Source: Chryseobacterium populi
Lineage (GTDB): Bacteria > Bacteroidota > Bacteroidia > Flavobacteriales > Weeksellaceae
Length of the DNA: 64,000 nt
Assembly: GCF_000282115.1 (NCBI RefSeq)
Contig: NZ_AKJY01000035.1
Location: 1-64,000, forward strand
Reading direction: 5' to 3'
The notes below the pieces were generated by a model. That model saw only the letters and a list, made by a program, of their open reading frames with translations, did not search any database and was not told the origin of the DNA. Made by a program: the position numbers and the translations under genes. Each line of letters starts with the position of its first letter. Positions within the stretch are counted from its first letter, which is position 1. This document shows positions 1-9,266 of this stretch, in pieces.

Positions 1-272
1 GTTCCCGCATTTGTAACAACGCCGGGGGTAATTTGGTCGCCATCCGTTCCTGTTGTTGCGGTATTATATAAAATAAGGCCGGTGGCAGGAGAAAGGATAG
101 TGGTTGCATCAGTTCTTGAAGTGAGCGCTATTCTCGGTACCAATAAACCCTTGTTATCTGATACTATATCCAGCATTGCTGATTGGTCTGGAGTTGTAGT
201 ATTAATTCCAATCTGACAAAAAGAGAATGTCGAAATTGCGAAGAAAAGTAATGTAACAATTTTTTTTTTCAT
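1..272 (-). CDS. N-terminal part of a secreted surface protein (runs off the window)
   Basis: An open frame of 90 codons starts at the ATG on the minus strand at 272 and leaves the window at base 1 without a stop. The first 20 residues form a signal peptide: basic start, hydrophobic core, then FCQ. After it comes IGINTTTPDQSAMLDI. This opening is common in flavobacterial exported proteins, whose later parts are often repeat-rich or tail-fibre-like. The function cannot be given from this piece. Confidence 0.75.
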   Translation of the reverse strand, partial: MKKKIVTLLFFAISTFSFCQIGINTTTPDQSAMLDIVSDNKGLLVPRIALTSRTDATTILSPATGLILYNTATTGTDGDQITPGVVTNAG

Positions 273-782
273 TTTTAATGGATTAGTCGATAAGATGGAG
301 GCAAGTTAGCTTATAAGCTGCTAAAGCATTGCTTAATCTAATTGAGTTATTTGATGATATATAAAGGAAGTATACTTGCGATATATCTCCTATTGGATTG
401 ATTTTTACAACAATATTTTAATATTCCAAAATTAAATTTTTTTAAATTTTTATTTTAGAAAAGTGTGTACTAAAAAATGTACTTAGCTGTAATAAAAATT
501 CTATTCAAATATCTGCTTTTCTTGATAGGTTAATAATCAACAATGTTAGAAGCATTAAAATATAGTTTTATATTTTTAGTTTTTGTATTTTTACAGTTCA
601 TGCAAAAACAGCTATTTACATATTATAGTTTAGCGATAGGAATGATTGCCTGATTCTGGATGTCTTGCCTTTTTCGTTGTCAACTAGATAACAAATATGT
701 TATCTAATATATAGACATGCGGGTGAGCCATTCAGATGATAATGAATTAACAATCTAACTTTCTCATTCTAAATTATTAATA
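273..782. other. Divergent intergenic region
   Basis: This 510-bp AT-rich stretch separates the minus-strand surface protein from the plus-strand GTPase. I see no coding frame. It holds one clear dyad at 685-706 (arms TAGATAAC and GTTATCTA, 6-nt spacer), about 80 bp before the GTPase start, which could be an operator. I see no convincing -7 element for either gene. Confidence 0.5.
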
Positions 783-1835
783 ATGAATAATCTAACATTA
801 TTTGGCTGGAATGAAAGCTTATTTCAGCTTAAACAAACATCTTCATACAGTCATCTTTTTCATGGTCGTGTTTCGACTGTAAATAAAACTAACTACGAGG
901 TTGTTTCTGAGAACGGCTTGCTATCTTGCGAGCTGACAGGCAATTTGCTCTTCGGAAAGCCATTATTTGAATTACCATGTACAGGCGACTGGGTGATCTT
1001 TCAGCCTTTTGACGAGGGCAAAGGAATAATCGTTGATATCCTGCCTCGCACCCGCATATTATACCGCCGAAAGAGTGACACCGTATCAGACAAACAGGCA
1101 ATAGCATCCCATATTGACAAGGCTTTTATTGTTCAAGGCCTTGATGCCAACTTTAATCCCCGTCGAACCGAGCGTTTTATGGTTCAGGTACTGGAAGAAA
1201 ATATTCAGCCGATACTTATATTCACTAAATCTGACCTGAAATTTAACCGGCAGGATATAGAAGACTCGTTAAAACATATTATCAGTAAAGTGCCGGTATT
1301 TTTTACAAGCATTTATTCCAAAGAATCCATTGTTCTTGTACGGGAATCTATTCGGCCGGGAGAAACAGTAGTGTTTGTAGGGTCCTCTGGTGTAGGGAAG
1401 AGTTCGTTAGTTAATGCGTTGTGTGAACAAACGGTATTTCTCACCTCGGAAATAAGCAACGCCACCGGGAAAGGCAGGCACACTTCAACCCGGAGAGAAA
1501 TGGTCCTGATGAATGGCTCCGGCGTTTTGATTGACACGCCTGGTGTAAGAGAGTTCGGTGTAACGGTAGACACTCCTGAAGCATTAGAGGGTATATTCGA
1601 TATTTCTGGATTTGCCCGTTCCTGTCGATTTGACAATTGTACCCATACTACTGAGCCCGGATGTGCAGTTAAGGATGCCGTAGACAAAGGTCTTTTAGAA
1701 CCCGATGTGTACGATAGCTACCTAAAATTGCGAAAGGAATCATGGAATTTTTCTGCTTCTGAACATGAGAAGCGCAAAAGAGACAAATCCTTTTCAAAAA
1801 TCGGGGAAGAGGCTAAACGAATAAAGAAACGTTAA
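783..1835 (+). CDS. rsgA: Ribosome small-subunit-dependent GTPase A (RsgA/YjeQ family)
   Basis: RsgA-type proteins are circularly permuted GTPases that bind the 30S subunit during late maturation. The 350-residue product has an N-terminal OB-fold region (about 1-90). The G motifs follow in permuted order: TKSD (148-151), the P-loop GSSGVGKSS (200-208) and DTPG (251-254). A C-terminal zinc knuckle has C281, C286, H288 and C294, and the tail is basic. The opening LFGWNE resembles the accessory RsgA paralogue found in Bacteroidota and Firmicutes, so a second rsgA may exist elsewhere in the genome. The gene stands alone and is followed by a hairpin terminator. Confidence 0.93.
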   Translation: MNNLTLFGWNESLFQLKQTSSYSHLFHGRVSTVNKTNYEVVSENGLLSCELTGNLLFGKPLFELPCTGDWVIFQPFDEGKGIIVDILPRTRILYRRKSDTVSDKQAIASHIDKAFIVQGLDANFNPRRTERFMVQVLEENIQPILIFTKSDLKFNRQDIEDSLKHIISKVPVFFTSIYSKESIVLVRESIRPGETVVFVGSSGVGKSSLVNALCEQTVFLTSEISNATGKGRHTSTRREMVLMNGSGVLIDTPGVREFGVTVDTPEALEGIFDISGFARSCRFDNCTHTTEPGCAVKDAVDKGLLEPDVYDSYLKLRKESWNFSASEHEKRKRDKSFSKIGEEAKRIKKR

Positions 1836-1874
1836 TCCTTTTTTACAGACTATTTCAAAAACTGTATAAATTAT

Positions 1875-1904
1875 AAAAATCGGGGTTGATTACTCCGATT
1901 TTTT
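1875..1904 (+). terminator. Intrinsic terminator after the RsgA gene
   Basis: Arms AAAAATCGG (1875-1883) and CCGATTTTT (1895-1903) make a 9-bp stem followed by T residues, 40 bp after the stop codon. The A-rich left arm would also let it work on the minus strand. Confidence 0.8.
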
Positions 1905-2256
1905 ACGTTTAAATATGCTGAGCTCAATATTAATTTAACAGGAATTGCATAAAAAATATCGTTCTATTGTCAGATACGCGATAATCAAACAACCTGTGAA
2001 ATCATTTACCGGTCTTTGTTGTATCAATTATTATCAAGATATGACTTAGATGGTTGGGCTTCATTTACTCCATTTTTCCTTATTTCATCAGATAGCGGAT
2101 ATCTTAATATATATTTCTGATATTTAACTAATGAATGTATAAAAATACGATATATCGTATTTTTTATTTTATTTAATTTATTGTAAATATTCGTATTTTA
2201 ATTATTTTTTTGAGGATTTTTTGTTGCAGTCTTCCCAATTAAAATTTCTCAATTAA
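1905..2256. other. Intergenic region between convergent genes
   Basis: About 350 bp of very AT-rich sequence lies between the ends of two converging genes. I see no coding frame, repeat or second terminator in it. Confidence 0.5.
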
Positions 2257-3078
2257 TTACTGTATGGTATAATCCTTTACATCTACTTCTGATAATCTGA
2301 AATATCCATAAGCAAAGTTTGCAGAATGAGTCTGATTGATGATGTTTCCTCTCACCGAACCCGGTGTTGTTTGAAACGGCCCGGCACCAGCCCCGGATGC
2401 TGTTAACAGCTTTCTGAAATAATCATAATATCTCCTGGAAATTCCATACAGCCTGATGTTTGTCATATCCCCAGCCTTCAGATCTTCGTCAGAAAAATAT
2501 TCCTGCATCAGGTTGCCTTGGCTGTTTTCGTCATCCTGTGCTTTATAATCAGGAAACGTTGATACAGGGGATACAATACGGTGGAGATAATAATTTTCTT
2601 CATTGCCATTATCCTGGTAGTAATATTTGATTTCTATTTCATCGCCTCCAAATCCACCGGCGTTATTTTGTACAATATTATCTTCAATATCCGGCACACC
2701 GATGCAGGTTTCGGTTGCAGTATAGGTCTCTCCATTTAAAACTACTTTTAAGGTATAGGTTTCCCCGATAACCGGATGGAAATTGGAACAGGTATATTCT
2801 CCTGTACCGGGATTCTCTGTAAAACTAAAAACGGTATTTGCTGAATTTGTTATTACTATATCCGCTCCTGAAACTGTAGGAAATATCGTGCTGTAATATC
2901 CTGTGGTGGTGGATAGTTTGATTTTCTGCTCATTGCCTGTCGTACCCTTTACCCAGTCAATCGATGCGTCAATGACCAGTTTCGGTTCTGCTGTCTCTAA
3001 ATCTACTTCTATTACTTTCGTGCAAGAAAGAAGAGAAAAGCAGAATAAAATAATCAGGTATTTAAATGTATTTTTCAT
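2257..3078 (-). CDS. DUF4249 family lipoprotein, partner of the TonB receptor
   Basis: The 273-residue product starts with a lipoprotein signal ending in LLSC, so Cys19 is the likely lipidated residue. The motif KVIEVDLETAEPKLVIDASI that follows, then Ig-like beta segments, is typical of DUF4249. These lipoproteins are regularly encoded directly after a TonB-dependent receptor with a CarboxypepD_reg-like N-terminus. Here the gene follows such a receptor after 15 bp on the same strand, so the two form one transcript. By analogy it is an outer-membrane accessory protein for substrate capture or export; the substrate is unknown. Confidence 0.85.
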   Translation of the reverse strand: MKNTFKYLIILFCFSLLSCTKVIEVDLETAEPKLVIDASIDWVKGTTGNEQKIKLSTTTGYYSTIFPTVSGADIVITNSANTVFSFTENPGTGEYTCSNFHPVIGETYTLKVVLNGETYTATETCIGVPDIEDNIVQNNAGGFGGDEIEIKYYYQDNGNEENYYLHRIVSPVSTFPDYKAQDDENSQGNLMQEYFSDEDLKAGDMTNIRLYGISRRYYDYFRKLLTASGAGAGPFQTTPGSVRGNIINQTHSANFAYGYFRLSEVDVKDYTIQ

Positions 3079-3093
3079 TTTTATATTATTAAA

Positions 3094-5466
3094 TTAAAAT
3101 CTGAAATTGTAAGCTATTCCCGGAACGATACCGAAGATTGATATCCTCTTTGCTTCGCTCAACCCTGTTTCTCTGTTTTGCTCGAACATAACAGATGCAG
3201 CGTTGCTTCTATTGTAGATATTATAAATACTGAACACCCATTCACTTTTCCATCTTTTTTTGCTGTCGGGTTTTGGGGTGTAGGTTGCGGATAAATCCAA
3301 ATGATGATAAGCCGGAAGCGAACTGGCGTTTCGCTCTCCGTAATTTGCAATTGTAATTCCCTGATACTGATATTTGCCGATGGGATAGGTTGCGGCTTTC
3401 CCTGTCTGATAGGTGAAAATGCCGCCAAAGCTCCATTTTTTGTTCAACTGATAAGTGGCTGTAAGTGAAAGGTTATGTGTTTTGTCGTAATTGGCACGAT
3501 ACCATTTGCCGTTGTTAATACCGGGTTCGTCTGCATTTCTTCCCGGTGTGCGTTGCTCTGCTTTAGAAAGGGTGTAAGAAAGCCAGCCTGTCAGTTTTCC
3601 GGTATTTTTCTTCAGCATTACCTCAAGTCCGTAAGCCCTTGCTTCTCCGTTCAGCAATACCTGTTCTATGGCTCTGTTGGCAATCAGTTCGGCACCGTCA
3701 ATATAATCCGCCTTGTTTTTGGTTGTCTTGTAAAATGCTTCTGTTTCCAGGGAATATTTTCCATTGCTGAAATTTCTGAAATAGCCCAATGCCACCTGGT
3801 CAAGAATTTCAGGTTTCAGATATTGGTCGCTCGGTGCCCAGATGTCGAGTGGAGAGACGGAAGCCGTGTTGGAAATTAAGTGGATATACTGGCTCATCCG
3901 GTTATAGCTCCCTTTAACGGATTGGTTGTCATTGATGGCATATGAAACTGCCAGACGAGGTTCTAAATTCCCAAAACCGGTAATCTTTTTGTTTTTGTTG
4001 TAATGGGTTATACCTGTAGGTGTTCCTTCCTCATAAATTTGTAAGCCGGGGTTGAAAACCACTGCCTGATTATTGGCGTAATTATTTATATTTTGTTCCC
4101 CCAATCGTAGGAAATTGCTGTATCGCAATCCGTAGTTTAATGATAATTGATCAGTGATTTTTTGCTCGGCACTGATATAAGCTGCATTTTCCCAGGCATA
4201 TTTTTTTTCAATCTGGTCGGCATTGATAGGGGATGCAGCATCGATAGGTTTTATGGTGCCGGGATTGAACTGATAGTAGATGGAATTGATGCCATAATTC
4301 AAAACCAGCTTATCAGAAAGATGATGGGTGAAATTGTACTTCAGATTATAATTTCGGATGTCCGATACCCAATCAATGCCAACATATTTTATCTTCAATC
4401 CATAATCGTATTTACTATAAATGACTGATGCATTGGAGAAAAATTTCTCGGAAAAGATATGATTCCACCGGAGATTAAAAAATGAGTTCGAATAATTGTT
4501 GCTGAAAAAATTATTGAAATCCATTTTATCCTTGCCAAAATAACCTGAAAGAAAAACCCTGTTATTGTCATTAATCTTATAATTCAGCTTAGCGTTCAGA
4601 TCATAAAAAGAAACAGAATTGGCATTGTCAGCCAGTTTCAGAAACAAATGGGCATAAGAAGCACGGCCGGCAATTACAAACGAACCTTTATCTTTTACAA
4701 TAGGACCTTCTGCCAGCAACCTGCTCGAAACCGCCCCGATTCCACCTGCTATGTGATATTCTTTATTGTTCCCTTCTTTTTGATAAATATCCAGAACAGA
4801 GGATGTACGCCCACCGAATTGAGCCGGTATTCCACCTTTATACAATTTCAGATCTTTAATCACATCCGCATTAAAAACGGAGAAAAAGCCGAACAGGTGT
4901 GAAGTATTGTAAACAACAGCTTCATCTAGCAATACCAGATTACCGTCAACCGAACCGCCCCTGACATTAAAACCTGTTGCGCCTTCCTGTGCATTGGAAA
5001 CTCCCGGAAGTTGCAGAATGGCTTTCAGAATATCAACCTCACCCATAATTGCCGGCATCTTTTTGATGGTGGAGACAGAGAGCTTATTCACACTCATTTC
5101 CGGCTTCCTGATGTTGCTTGCTGAGCCCGTGTTTTTTATCACTACTTCATCTATCGTTTTGCTTTTTTCAAGCATTGAAAAATCTTTCCTGATGTTTTCC
5201 GTCAGAACGATATGCTCCTCGATACTCTCAAATCCTGCATAGCTTATAACGAGAGTATATTCTCCTTTGGGCAGGGTGATAGAATAAAAGCCATACGCAT
5301 CGGTAACTGTTGATACCTTTGCTTCAGGAATGAAAATGTTTGCACCGAGTATTGTTTCGGTGGTTGTTTTTATGGCAATTATTCCACTCAATGTAACTTT
5401 CTTCTGTGCATAAACCCCGAATGAAATGATTATAAGCAGCAGTGTATAAATGATTTTGCATCTCAT
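3094..5466 (-). CDS. TonB-dependent outer-membrane receptor with carboxypeptidase-like regulatory domain
   Basis: The product is 790 residues from the ATG at 5466. Open frame continues 40 codons upstream, but the -7 element at 5500-5507 and a classic signal peptide right after the ATG (TLLLIIISFGVYAQ) fix this start. Residues about 22-110 are the CarboxypepD_reg-like domain. The plug domain (about 135-240) includes GFNVRGGSVDGN. A 22-strand-type barrel ends in aromatic RF. Such receptors import siderophores, cofactors or oligomers across the outer membrane with TonB energy. It is first in an operon with the DUF4249 lipoprotein and divergent from a LytS/LytTR pair. Confidence 0.92.
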   Translation of the reverse strand: MRCKIIYTLLLIIISFGVYAQKKVTLSGIIAIKTTTETILGANIFIPEAKVSTVTDAYGFYSITLPKGEYTLVISYAGFESIEEHIVLTENIRKDFSMLEKSKTIDEVVIKNTGSASNIRKPEMSVNKLSVSTIKKMPAIMGEVDILKAILQLPGVSNAQEGATGFNVRGGSVDGNLVLLDEAVVYNTSHLFGFFSVFNADVIKDLKLYKGGIPAQFGGRTSSVLDIYQKEGNNKEYHIAGGIGAVSSRLLAEGPIVKDKGSFVIAGRASYAHLFLKLADNANSVSFYDLNAKLNYKINDNNRVFLSGYFGKDKMDFNNFFSNNYSNSFFNLRWNHIFSEKFFSNASVIYSKYDYGLKIKYVGIDWVSDIRNYNLKYNFTHHLSDKLVLNYGINSIYYQFNPGTIKPIDAASPINADQIEKKYAWENAAYISAEQKITDQLSLNYGLRYSNFLRLGEQNINNYANNQAVVFNPGLQIYEEGTPTGITHYNKNKKITGFGNLEPRLAVSYAINDNQSVKGSYNRMSQYIHLISNTASVSPLDIWAPSDQYLKPEILDQVALGYFRNFSNGKYSLETEAFYKTTKNKADYIDGAELIANRAIEQVLLNGEARAYGLEVMLKKNTGKLTGWLSYTLSKAEQRTPGRNADEPGINNGKWYRANYDKTHNLSLTATYQLNKKWSFGGIFTYQTGKAATYPIGKYQYQGITIANYGERNASSLPAYHHLDLSATYTPKPDSKKRWKSEWVFSIYNIYNRSNAASVMFEQNRETGLSEAKRISIFGIVPGIAYNFRF

Positions 5467-5499
5467 CTTAAAAATAGATTTAACAATTGTAATTGAGCA

Positions 5500-5507
5500 C
5501 AAAACTA
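5500..5507 (-). promoter_or_regulatory. -7 promoter element of the TonB receptor operon
   Basis: On the minus strand this reads TAGTTTTG, a full match to the Bacteroidota -7 consensus TAnnTTTG. It lies 33 nt upstream of the ATG at 5466 and overlaps the longer upstream frame, which argues against that longer start. No clear -33 TTG is seen. Confidence 0.6.
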
Positions 5508-5631
5508 CTTCTTTGGGTAACCGCCTTTTTTTGTAATTATACCAAACATAGTATCTTTTATAGGAAATGATGTCGGGGCACGACAAAATATAATTCCTGT
5601 TCTATGCGTTTTTATATTACTTCCTGCTTTC

Positions 5632-5664
5632 GTATAAAAAGCATACACTTTTGTATAAAAGCAG
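5632..5664. promoter_or_regulatory. Candidate LytTR response-regulator binding site (21-bp-period direct repeat)
   Basis: GTATAAAA occurs at 5632-5639 and again at 5653-5660, a period of exactly 21 bp; both copies are followed by A/GCA. LytTR regulators bind two 9-bp direct repeats spaced by 12 bp, which is the same period. The site is centred about 50 bp upstream of the predicted transcription start of the kinase gene, and lies in the divergent control region of the receptor operon. Confidence 0.5.
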
Positions 5665-5686
5665 ACCAGACCGCAGCCTTAAATGT

Positions 5687-5694
5687 TAAGTTTG
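5687..5694 (+). promoter_or_regulatory. -7 promoter element of the LytS-type kinase gene
   Basis: TAAGTTTG is a full TAnnTTTG match ending 18 nt before the ATG at 5713. It overlaps the alternative upstream ATG at 5683, so translation most likely starts at 5713. Confidence 0.55.
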
Positions 5695-5712
5695 TTCTAT
5701 ACAATTTTAGAA

Positions 5713-6720
5713 ATGAATGATTTTACTCATCGACAGCTTATTAGTGAAAACGTGTTTTTTCATTTCCTTATTTCACCTGACCGCAGGATATACCGGCATC
5801 TGCTTTTTATTGTTTTTATCGGTACGGTGTTGTACAACAGCACTTCTGTAATTGACAATCCGGTAGTGATATTTGTATATTTTATTCTATTATTCTATGT
5901 AAATATGTATGTGCTGGTGCCAAAGCTTTTGTTCCGGAATAATAATATTGAATACTGTTTATCTGTAATCAGCATTCTTGTTATCGTGGCTATTTGCGGT
6001 TATTTTTTCAATCCTTTTAATAAAGAACACGGGCTGAATATCCCACTTTTTACCTTCCTTACTGCACTGCTGCTGGCAGCTTCCTCTTCCATAAAGCTGT
6101 TTCAGAAGGGAATGATGGATAAGCAATTGATCTACGATCTGGAACAGTCGAAAACGTATGCAGAACTGGAACAACTGAAAAACCAGATCAATCCGCATTT
6201 TTTGTTTAATATGCTGAATAATGCCAATGTTCTGACGAAGAAAGACCCCGAAAAGGCCTCGCAGGTTTTAATGAAGTTGAGCGATTTACTACGGTATCAG
6301 CTTTATGACAGTACAAGAGATAAAGTGTTGCTGACTTCAGATATTCATTTCTTAGAAGATTTTTTAAATTTGGAGAAAGTAAGGCGGGATAGTTTTGATT
6401 TCCTGATTTCAAAAGAAGGGGATTTGAGCGGCGTGCAAATTCCTCCTTTGCTGTTTATTCCGTTTGTGGAAAATGCGGTAAAGCACAACAACGATGCAAC
6501 AAAATTATCTTATATAAACTTGTATTTCAATGTTAGAAACAATGAACTTCTCTTTAAATGCATCAACTCCAAGCCTATGCTTAAATCCGTTAGTAACAGG
6601 GGTGGATTAGGGCTGGCAAATGTAAAACGAAGACTGGAACTTTTGTTTCCGGCAACACATAGCTTAGATATTGAGGAGGATTCAGAAAGGTATTGCATAA
6701 CTTTAATTATAAAATTATGA
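5713..6720 (+). CDS. LytS-type sensor histidine kinase (four-helix membrane sensor)
   Basis: The 335-residue product has four predicted membrane helices in the first 130 residues, a short linker, then a His_kinase domain with QINPHFLFN (phospho-acceptor His161). A HATPase domain follows with PFVENAVKHNN and GLGLANVKRR. It would phosphorylate the LytTR regulator encoded next, whose ATG overlaps this gene's stop by four bases (ATGA). An upstream ATG at 5683 would add ten residues but falls inside the promoter. Divergent placement suggests it senses something linked to the TonB receptor. The signal is unknown. Confidence 0.9.
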   Translation: MNDFTHRQLISENVFFHFLISPDRRIYRHLLFIVFIGTVLYNSTSVIDNPVVIFVYFILLFYVNMYVLVPKLLFRNNNIEYCLSVISILVIVAICGYFFNPFNKEHGLNIPLFTFLTALLLAASSSIKLFQKGMMDKQLIYDLEQSKTYAELEQLKNQINPHFLFNMLNNANVLTKKDPEKASQVLMKLSDLLRYQLYDSTRDKVLLTSDIHFLEDFLNLEKVRRDSFDFLISKEGDLSGVQIPPLLFIPFVENAVKHNNDATKLSYINLYFNVRNNELLFKCINSKPMLKSVSNRGGLGLANVKRRLELLFPATHSLDIEEDSERYCITLIIKL

Positions 6721-7439
6721 ACTGTATTATTATAGATGATGAACCATTGGCAAGAGAAGCCATAGAGATGTTGATTAGCCAAACGGCTGATTTAGATTTA
6801 ATCGGCTCATTCAACAGCCCTGAAACTGCCACAAATCTTATAGAACGCAATAAAGTTGAGTTAATCTTTCTTGATATACAAATGCCGGGAATTAACGGTA
6901 TTGAATTTGCCCGAACCATTCCGAAAGAAACATTTGTGATTTTTACAACTGCCTATTCTGAATTTGCCACCGACAGCTATGAAGTGGATGCGATTGATTA
7001 TCTGATAAAGCCCGTAAAATTGGAGCGTTTTCAAAAAGCTGTTGAAAAAGCCCACATCTACTCCAAATTATTCAAAGCGGATTACGCTAATAATAACATC
7101 GAACAGGTAGCAGATGATTTTTTCTTTGTGAAAGCAGACCGGAAAATTTTTAAAATCTATTTCAATAACATACTTTTTATTCAGGGTTTAAAAGATTATG
7201 TCGTCATGCATAGCGAAAATCAGAAAGTAATTACAGCGATGAATATCAAAACGATCCATGATCAGTTACCCAAAGATACGTTTGTAAGAGTAAGTAAATC
7301 CTATATCATCAATGTTAAGCATATCGGTTCTGTGGATAACAACACAGTGTATATAGGTACAAACGAGATCCCTATCGGAAGCATTTACAGGGATTTCTTT
7401 TTCAATGAATTTGTAACCAAAAAAATTGTGGGCAGGTAA
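6717..7439 (+). CDS. LytTR-family response regulator
   Basis: This 240-residue protein has a receiver domain (IIIDDEP acidic pair near the start, LDIQMP with the phospho-accepting Asp, and K in LIKPVK). A C-terminal LytTR DNA-binding domain contains KTIHDQLP and FVRVSKSYIIN. The start at 6717 is fixed by the 4-bp overlap with the kinase stop and because the methionine leads straight into the receiver strand. The likely target is the 21-bp-period repeat at 5632-5664, hence the TonB/DUF4249 operon and its own operon. Confidence 0.92.
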   Translation: MNCIIIDDEPLAREAIEMLISQTADLDLIGSFNSPETATNLIERNKVELIFLDIQMPGINGIEFARTIPKETFVIFTTAYSEFATDSYEVDAIDYLIKPVKLERFQKAVEKAHIYSKLFKADYANNNIEQVADDFFFVKADRKIFKIYFNNILFIQGLKDYVVMHSENQKVITAMNIKTIHDQLPKDTFVRVSKSYIINVKHIGSVDNNTVYIGTNEIPIGSIYRDFFFNEFVTKKIVGR

Positions 7440-7946
7440 TATAGATTACTTAAACTCATGAAGCACATTTTTGAACTCTGTACCTAAAGTTCAAACTTTG
7501 TACCTCTGTAGTCACAAATAAAAAAGGGTCTGATTTTTTAACAGCATTGTTTTTTACTTATAATTTATAGTTGTTTATTCAGAAGTATTTCGCTCAGGGT
7601 TCCTTCATACTAGCTGAATGTTTCTATTTTTTAATTTTCTTTTGCCGGCAATAAAACTTTCGCGTATTTTTGAGCAGGTATCAATGGAAATTATTAATAT
7701 TATGCTTAGATTCTTGCAGGATTCAAAGCTTATAGGTTTTTAAAACCTATAAGCTTTAATTTTACAGACAAAGCTCAAAAAAAACTGTTGACAACACGGG
7801 TTTTGCATCAGGAAATATTAGGAATTAAAGAACAATTGCATCCGATCAGAGAAAGGGTTTCAGAATACATGAATGTTTAGTGGATGCTTTTTAATATTAA
7901 AAAAAACAGATTTTAGTTTGATGTATATCTTTTTTCAACCCCTGTT
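7440..7946. other. Intergenic region with a perfect palindrome and a possible gene remnant
   Basis: These 507 bp separate the LytTR regulator from the broken AraC-type gene. They contain two TGTACCT copies at 7479 and 7499, the perfect palindrome at 7725-7757, and a frame open from 7740 to a TAG at 7878-7880. The peptide in that frame includes KKLLTTRVLHQEILGIKEQL and looks protein-like. It has no start codon or upstream half, so it may be the 3' end of a deleted gene. No intact gene is seen. Confidence 0.4.
7725..7757. repeat. Perfect 33-bp palindrome
   Basis: The 16-bp arm AAAGCTTATAGGTTTT (7725-7740) is matched exactly by its reverse complement at 7742-7757, around a single T. As RNA it would be a long hairpin but has no T-tract on the plus strand. 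It could be a terminator variant, a regulator site or the end of a small element. Confidence 0.7.
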
Positions 7947-9053
7947 ATGTTTTATTTAGCCGGTATTTTTATAGCCGTTTTTTCTTCATTTCTTATTTTA
8001 GGTAAGAAGAGAAAGGGTGCTGCCGATTATATATTGGCTGTATGATTTTTGGTAATAGGAATACATCTTACCTTATTTTTCCTGAATTTTACCGGGAGTT
8101 ATTTTAGAAATCCCGGTTTTCTGGCACTGGAAATCCCACTTCCCTTAATCCATGGTCCGCTAATGTATGCTTATATTTTAAGTCTTACAGGCCAAAATTC
8201 CCAAAAGTATAAGCTGATCCTGCATTTTGTACCTCTGGTTATTATTTATTTACTGCTATCGGACTTCTTTATTTTACCTCCGGAAAAGAAAATATTCATT
8301 TATCGGAATGGAGGTGACAAGTATATCAGTTTCAAACAAAACATTAATGCCCTTGTTATGGTATCGGGGGTTTTGTATGTCAGTTTAAGCCTTTTGTCAT
8401 TGAGAAAATATAAAAAGGAAATATCCGGGCAGTACTCCAATACAGAAAAAATCAATTTGAATTGGGTATATTATCTTATTGCCGGAATTTCAGTAATCTG
8501 GTTCTGTATCATCTTCACCGGTGATATTATTACTTTTATTTCAGTAGTTCTTTTTGTTTTGTTTGCGGCTTATTTTGGAATCACCAAGGCTGGTATTTTA
8601 AACCTGACCGAAATAAAAAACTATAATGCGATCAAAAAAGAAGAGACTATTGTTTCCCCGGTTTCTGTAAAATACCAGAGATCATTGCTGAATGAAGATA
8701 CAATTCAGTCAATCTATACAAAGCTTGTTTATAAAATGGATACTGAAAAACTTTTTAAGGACCCGGATCTGAACCTGGATCATGTAGCCTCCCTGTTAGA
8801 TATTCATCCCAATAGCCTTTCTCAGACAATTAATTCCATTGAAAATAAAAATTTCTATGACTATATCAACCGACAAAGAATTGAAGAGTTTAAAAGACTG
8901 TCTGTTTTGCCGGAAAATCAGAAATTTACTATTCTTTCCTTAGCCTTTGAAAGCGGATTCAATTCTAAAACTTCCTTTAACAGGAATTTTAAAAAATACA
9001 TGAATTGTTCCCCGAGAGAATTCTTAAAGAACCAAAATTCAGATCTGAAATAA
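7947..9053 (+). pseudogene. AraC-family regulator with membrane N-terminus, broken by an in-frame TGA
   Basis: From the ATG at 7947 the frame encodes a hydrophobic segment, meets TGA at 8043-8045 (codon 33), and continues in the same frame to 9053. Read through, it is 368 residues: several membrane helices (about 1-190) and a C-terminal AraC helix-turn-helix with LAFESGFNSKTSFNRNFKK. The intact relative at 44791 has the same plan and 365 residues. The surrounding residues (ILAV, stop, FLVIG) suggest a TGG Trp codon turned into TGA. Translation from TTG at 8049 would give a truncated product. A sequencing error is the other explanation. Confidence 0.75.
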
Positions 9054-9189
9054 TTATTTTAAATCTTTATTTGTTATAATTGATATGATTTGAAAATCAG
9101 TAGGTTAAGTGTCTGTATGAATGATGGCCTAAATCTTCTCTTTGAGGCATTCTGATTTTATATTTCCATGGTCACAGGGTTTAAAAAAT

Positions 9190-9222
9190 AAAACAACCCA
9201 CTTTAAAACAGCAGGTTGTTTT
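9190..9222. terminator. Bidirectional terminator
   Basis: Arms AAAACAACC (9190-9198) and GGTTGTTTT (9214-9222) form a 9-bp stem with A- and T-rich flanks. It lies between the AraC-type pseudogene (plus) and the VOC gene (minus), which converge here. Confidence 0.75.
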
Positions 9223-9266
9223 TATTTTTTGCAGAATAAAGATCATGGTTAATTGATTTTTGTTCC

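Noticed and set aside
3094-5586. Longer start for the TonB receptor at 5586
   Set aside because: The 40 extra residues are basic and lack a signal peptide, and they overlap the -7 element at 5500-5507. The ATG at 5466 leads directly into a signal peptide.
7479-7505. TGTACCT direct repeat as a third LytTR site
   Set aside because: The period is 20, not 21, it lies downstream of the regulator, and no intact gene follows within a sensible distance.
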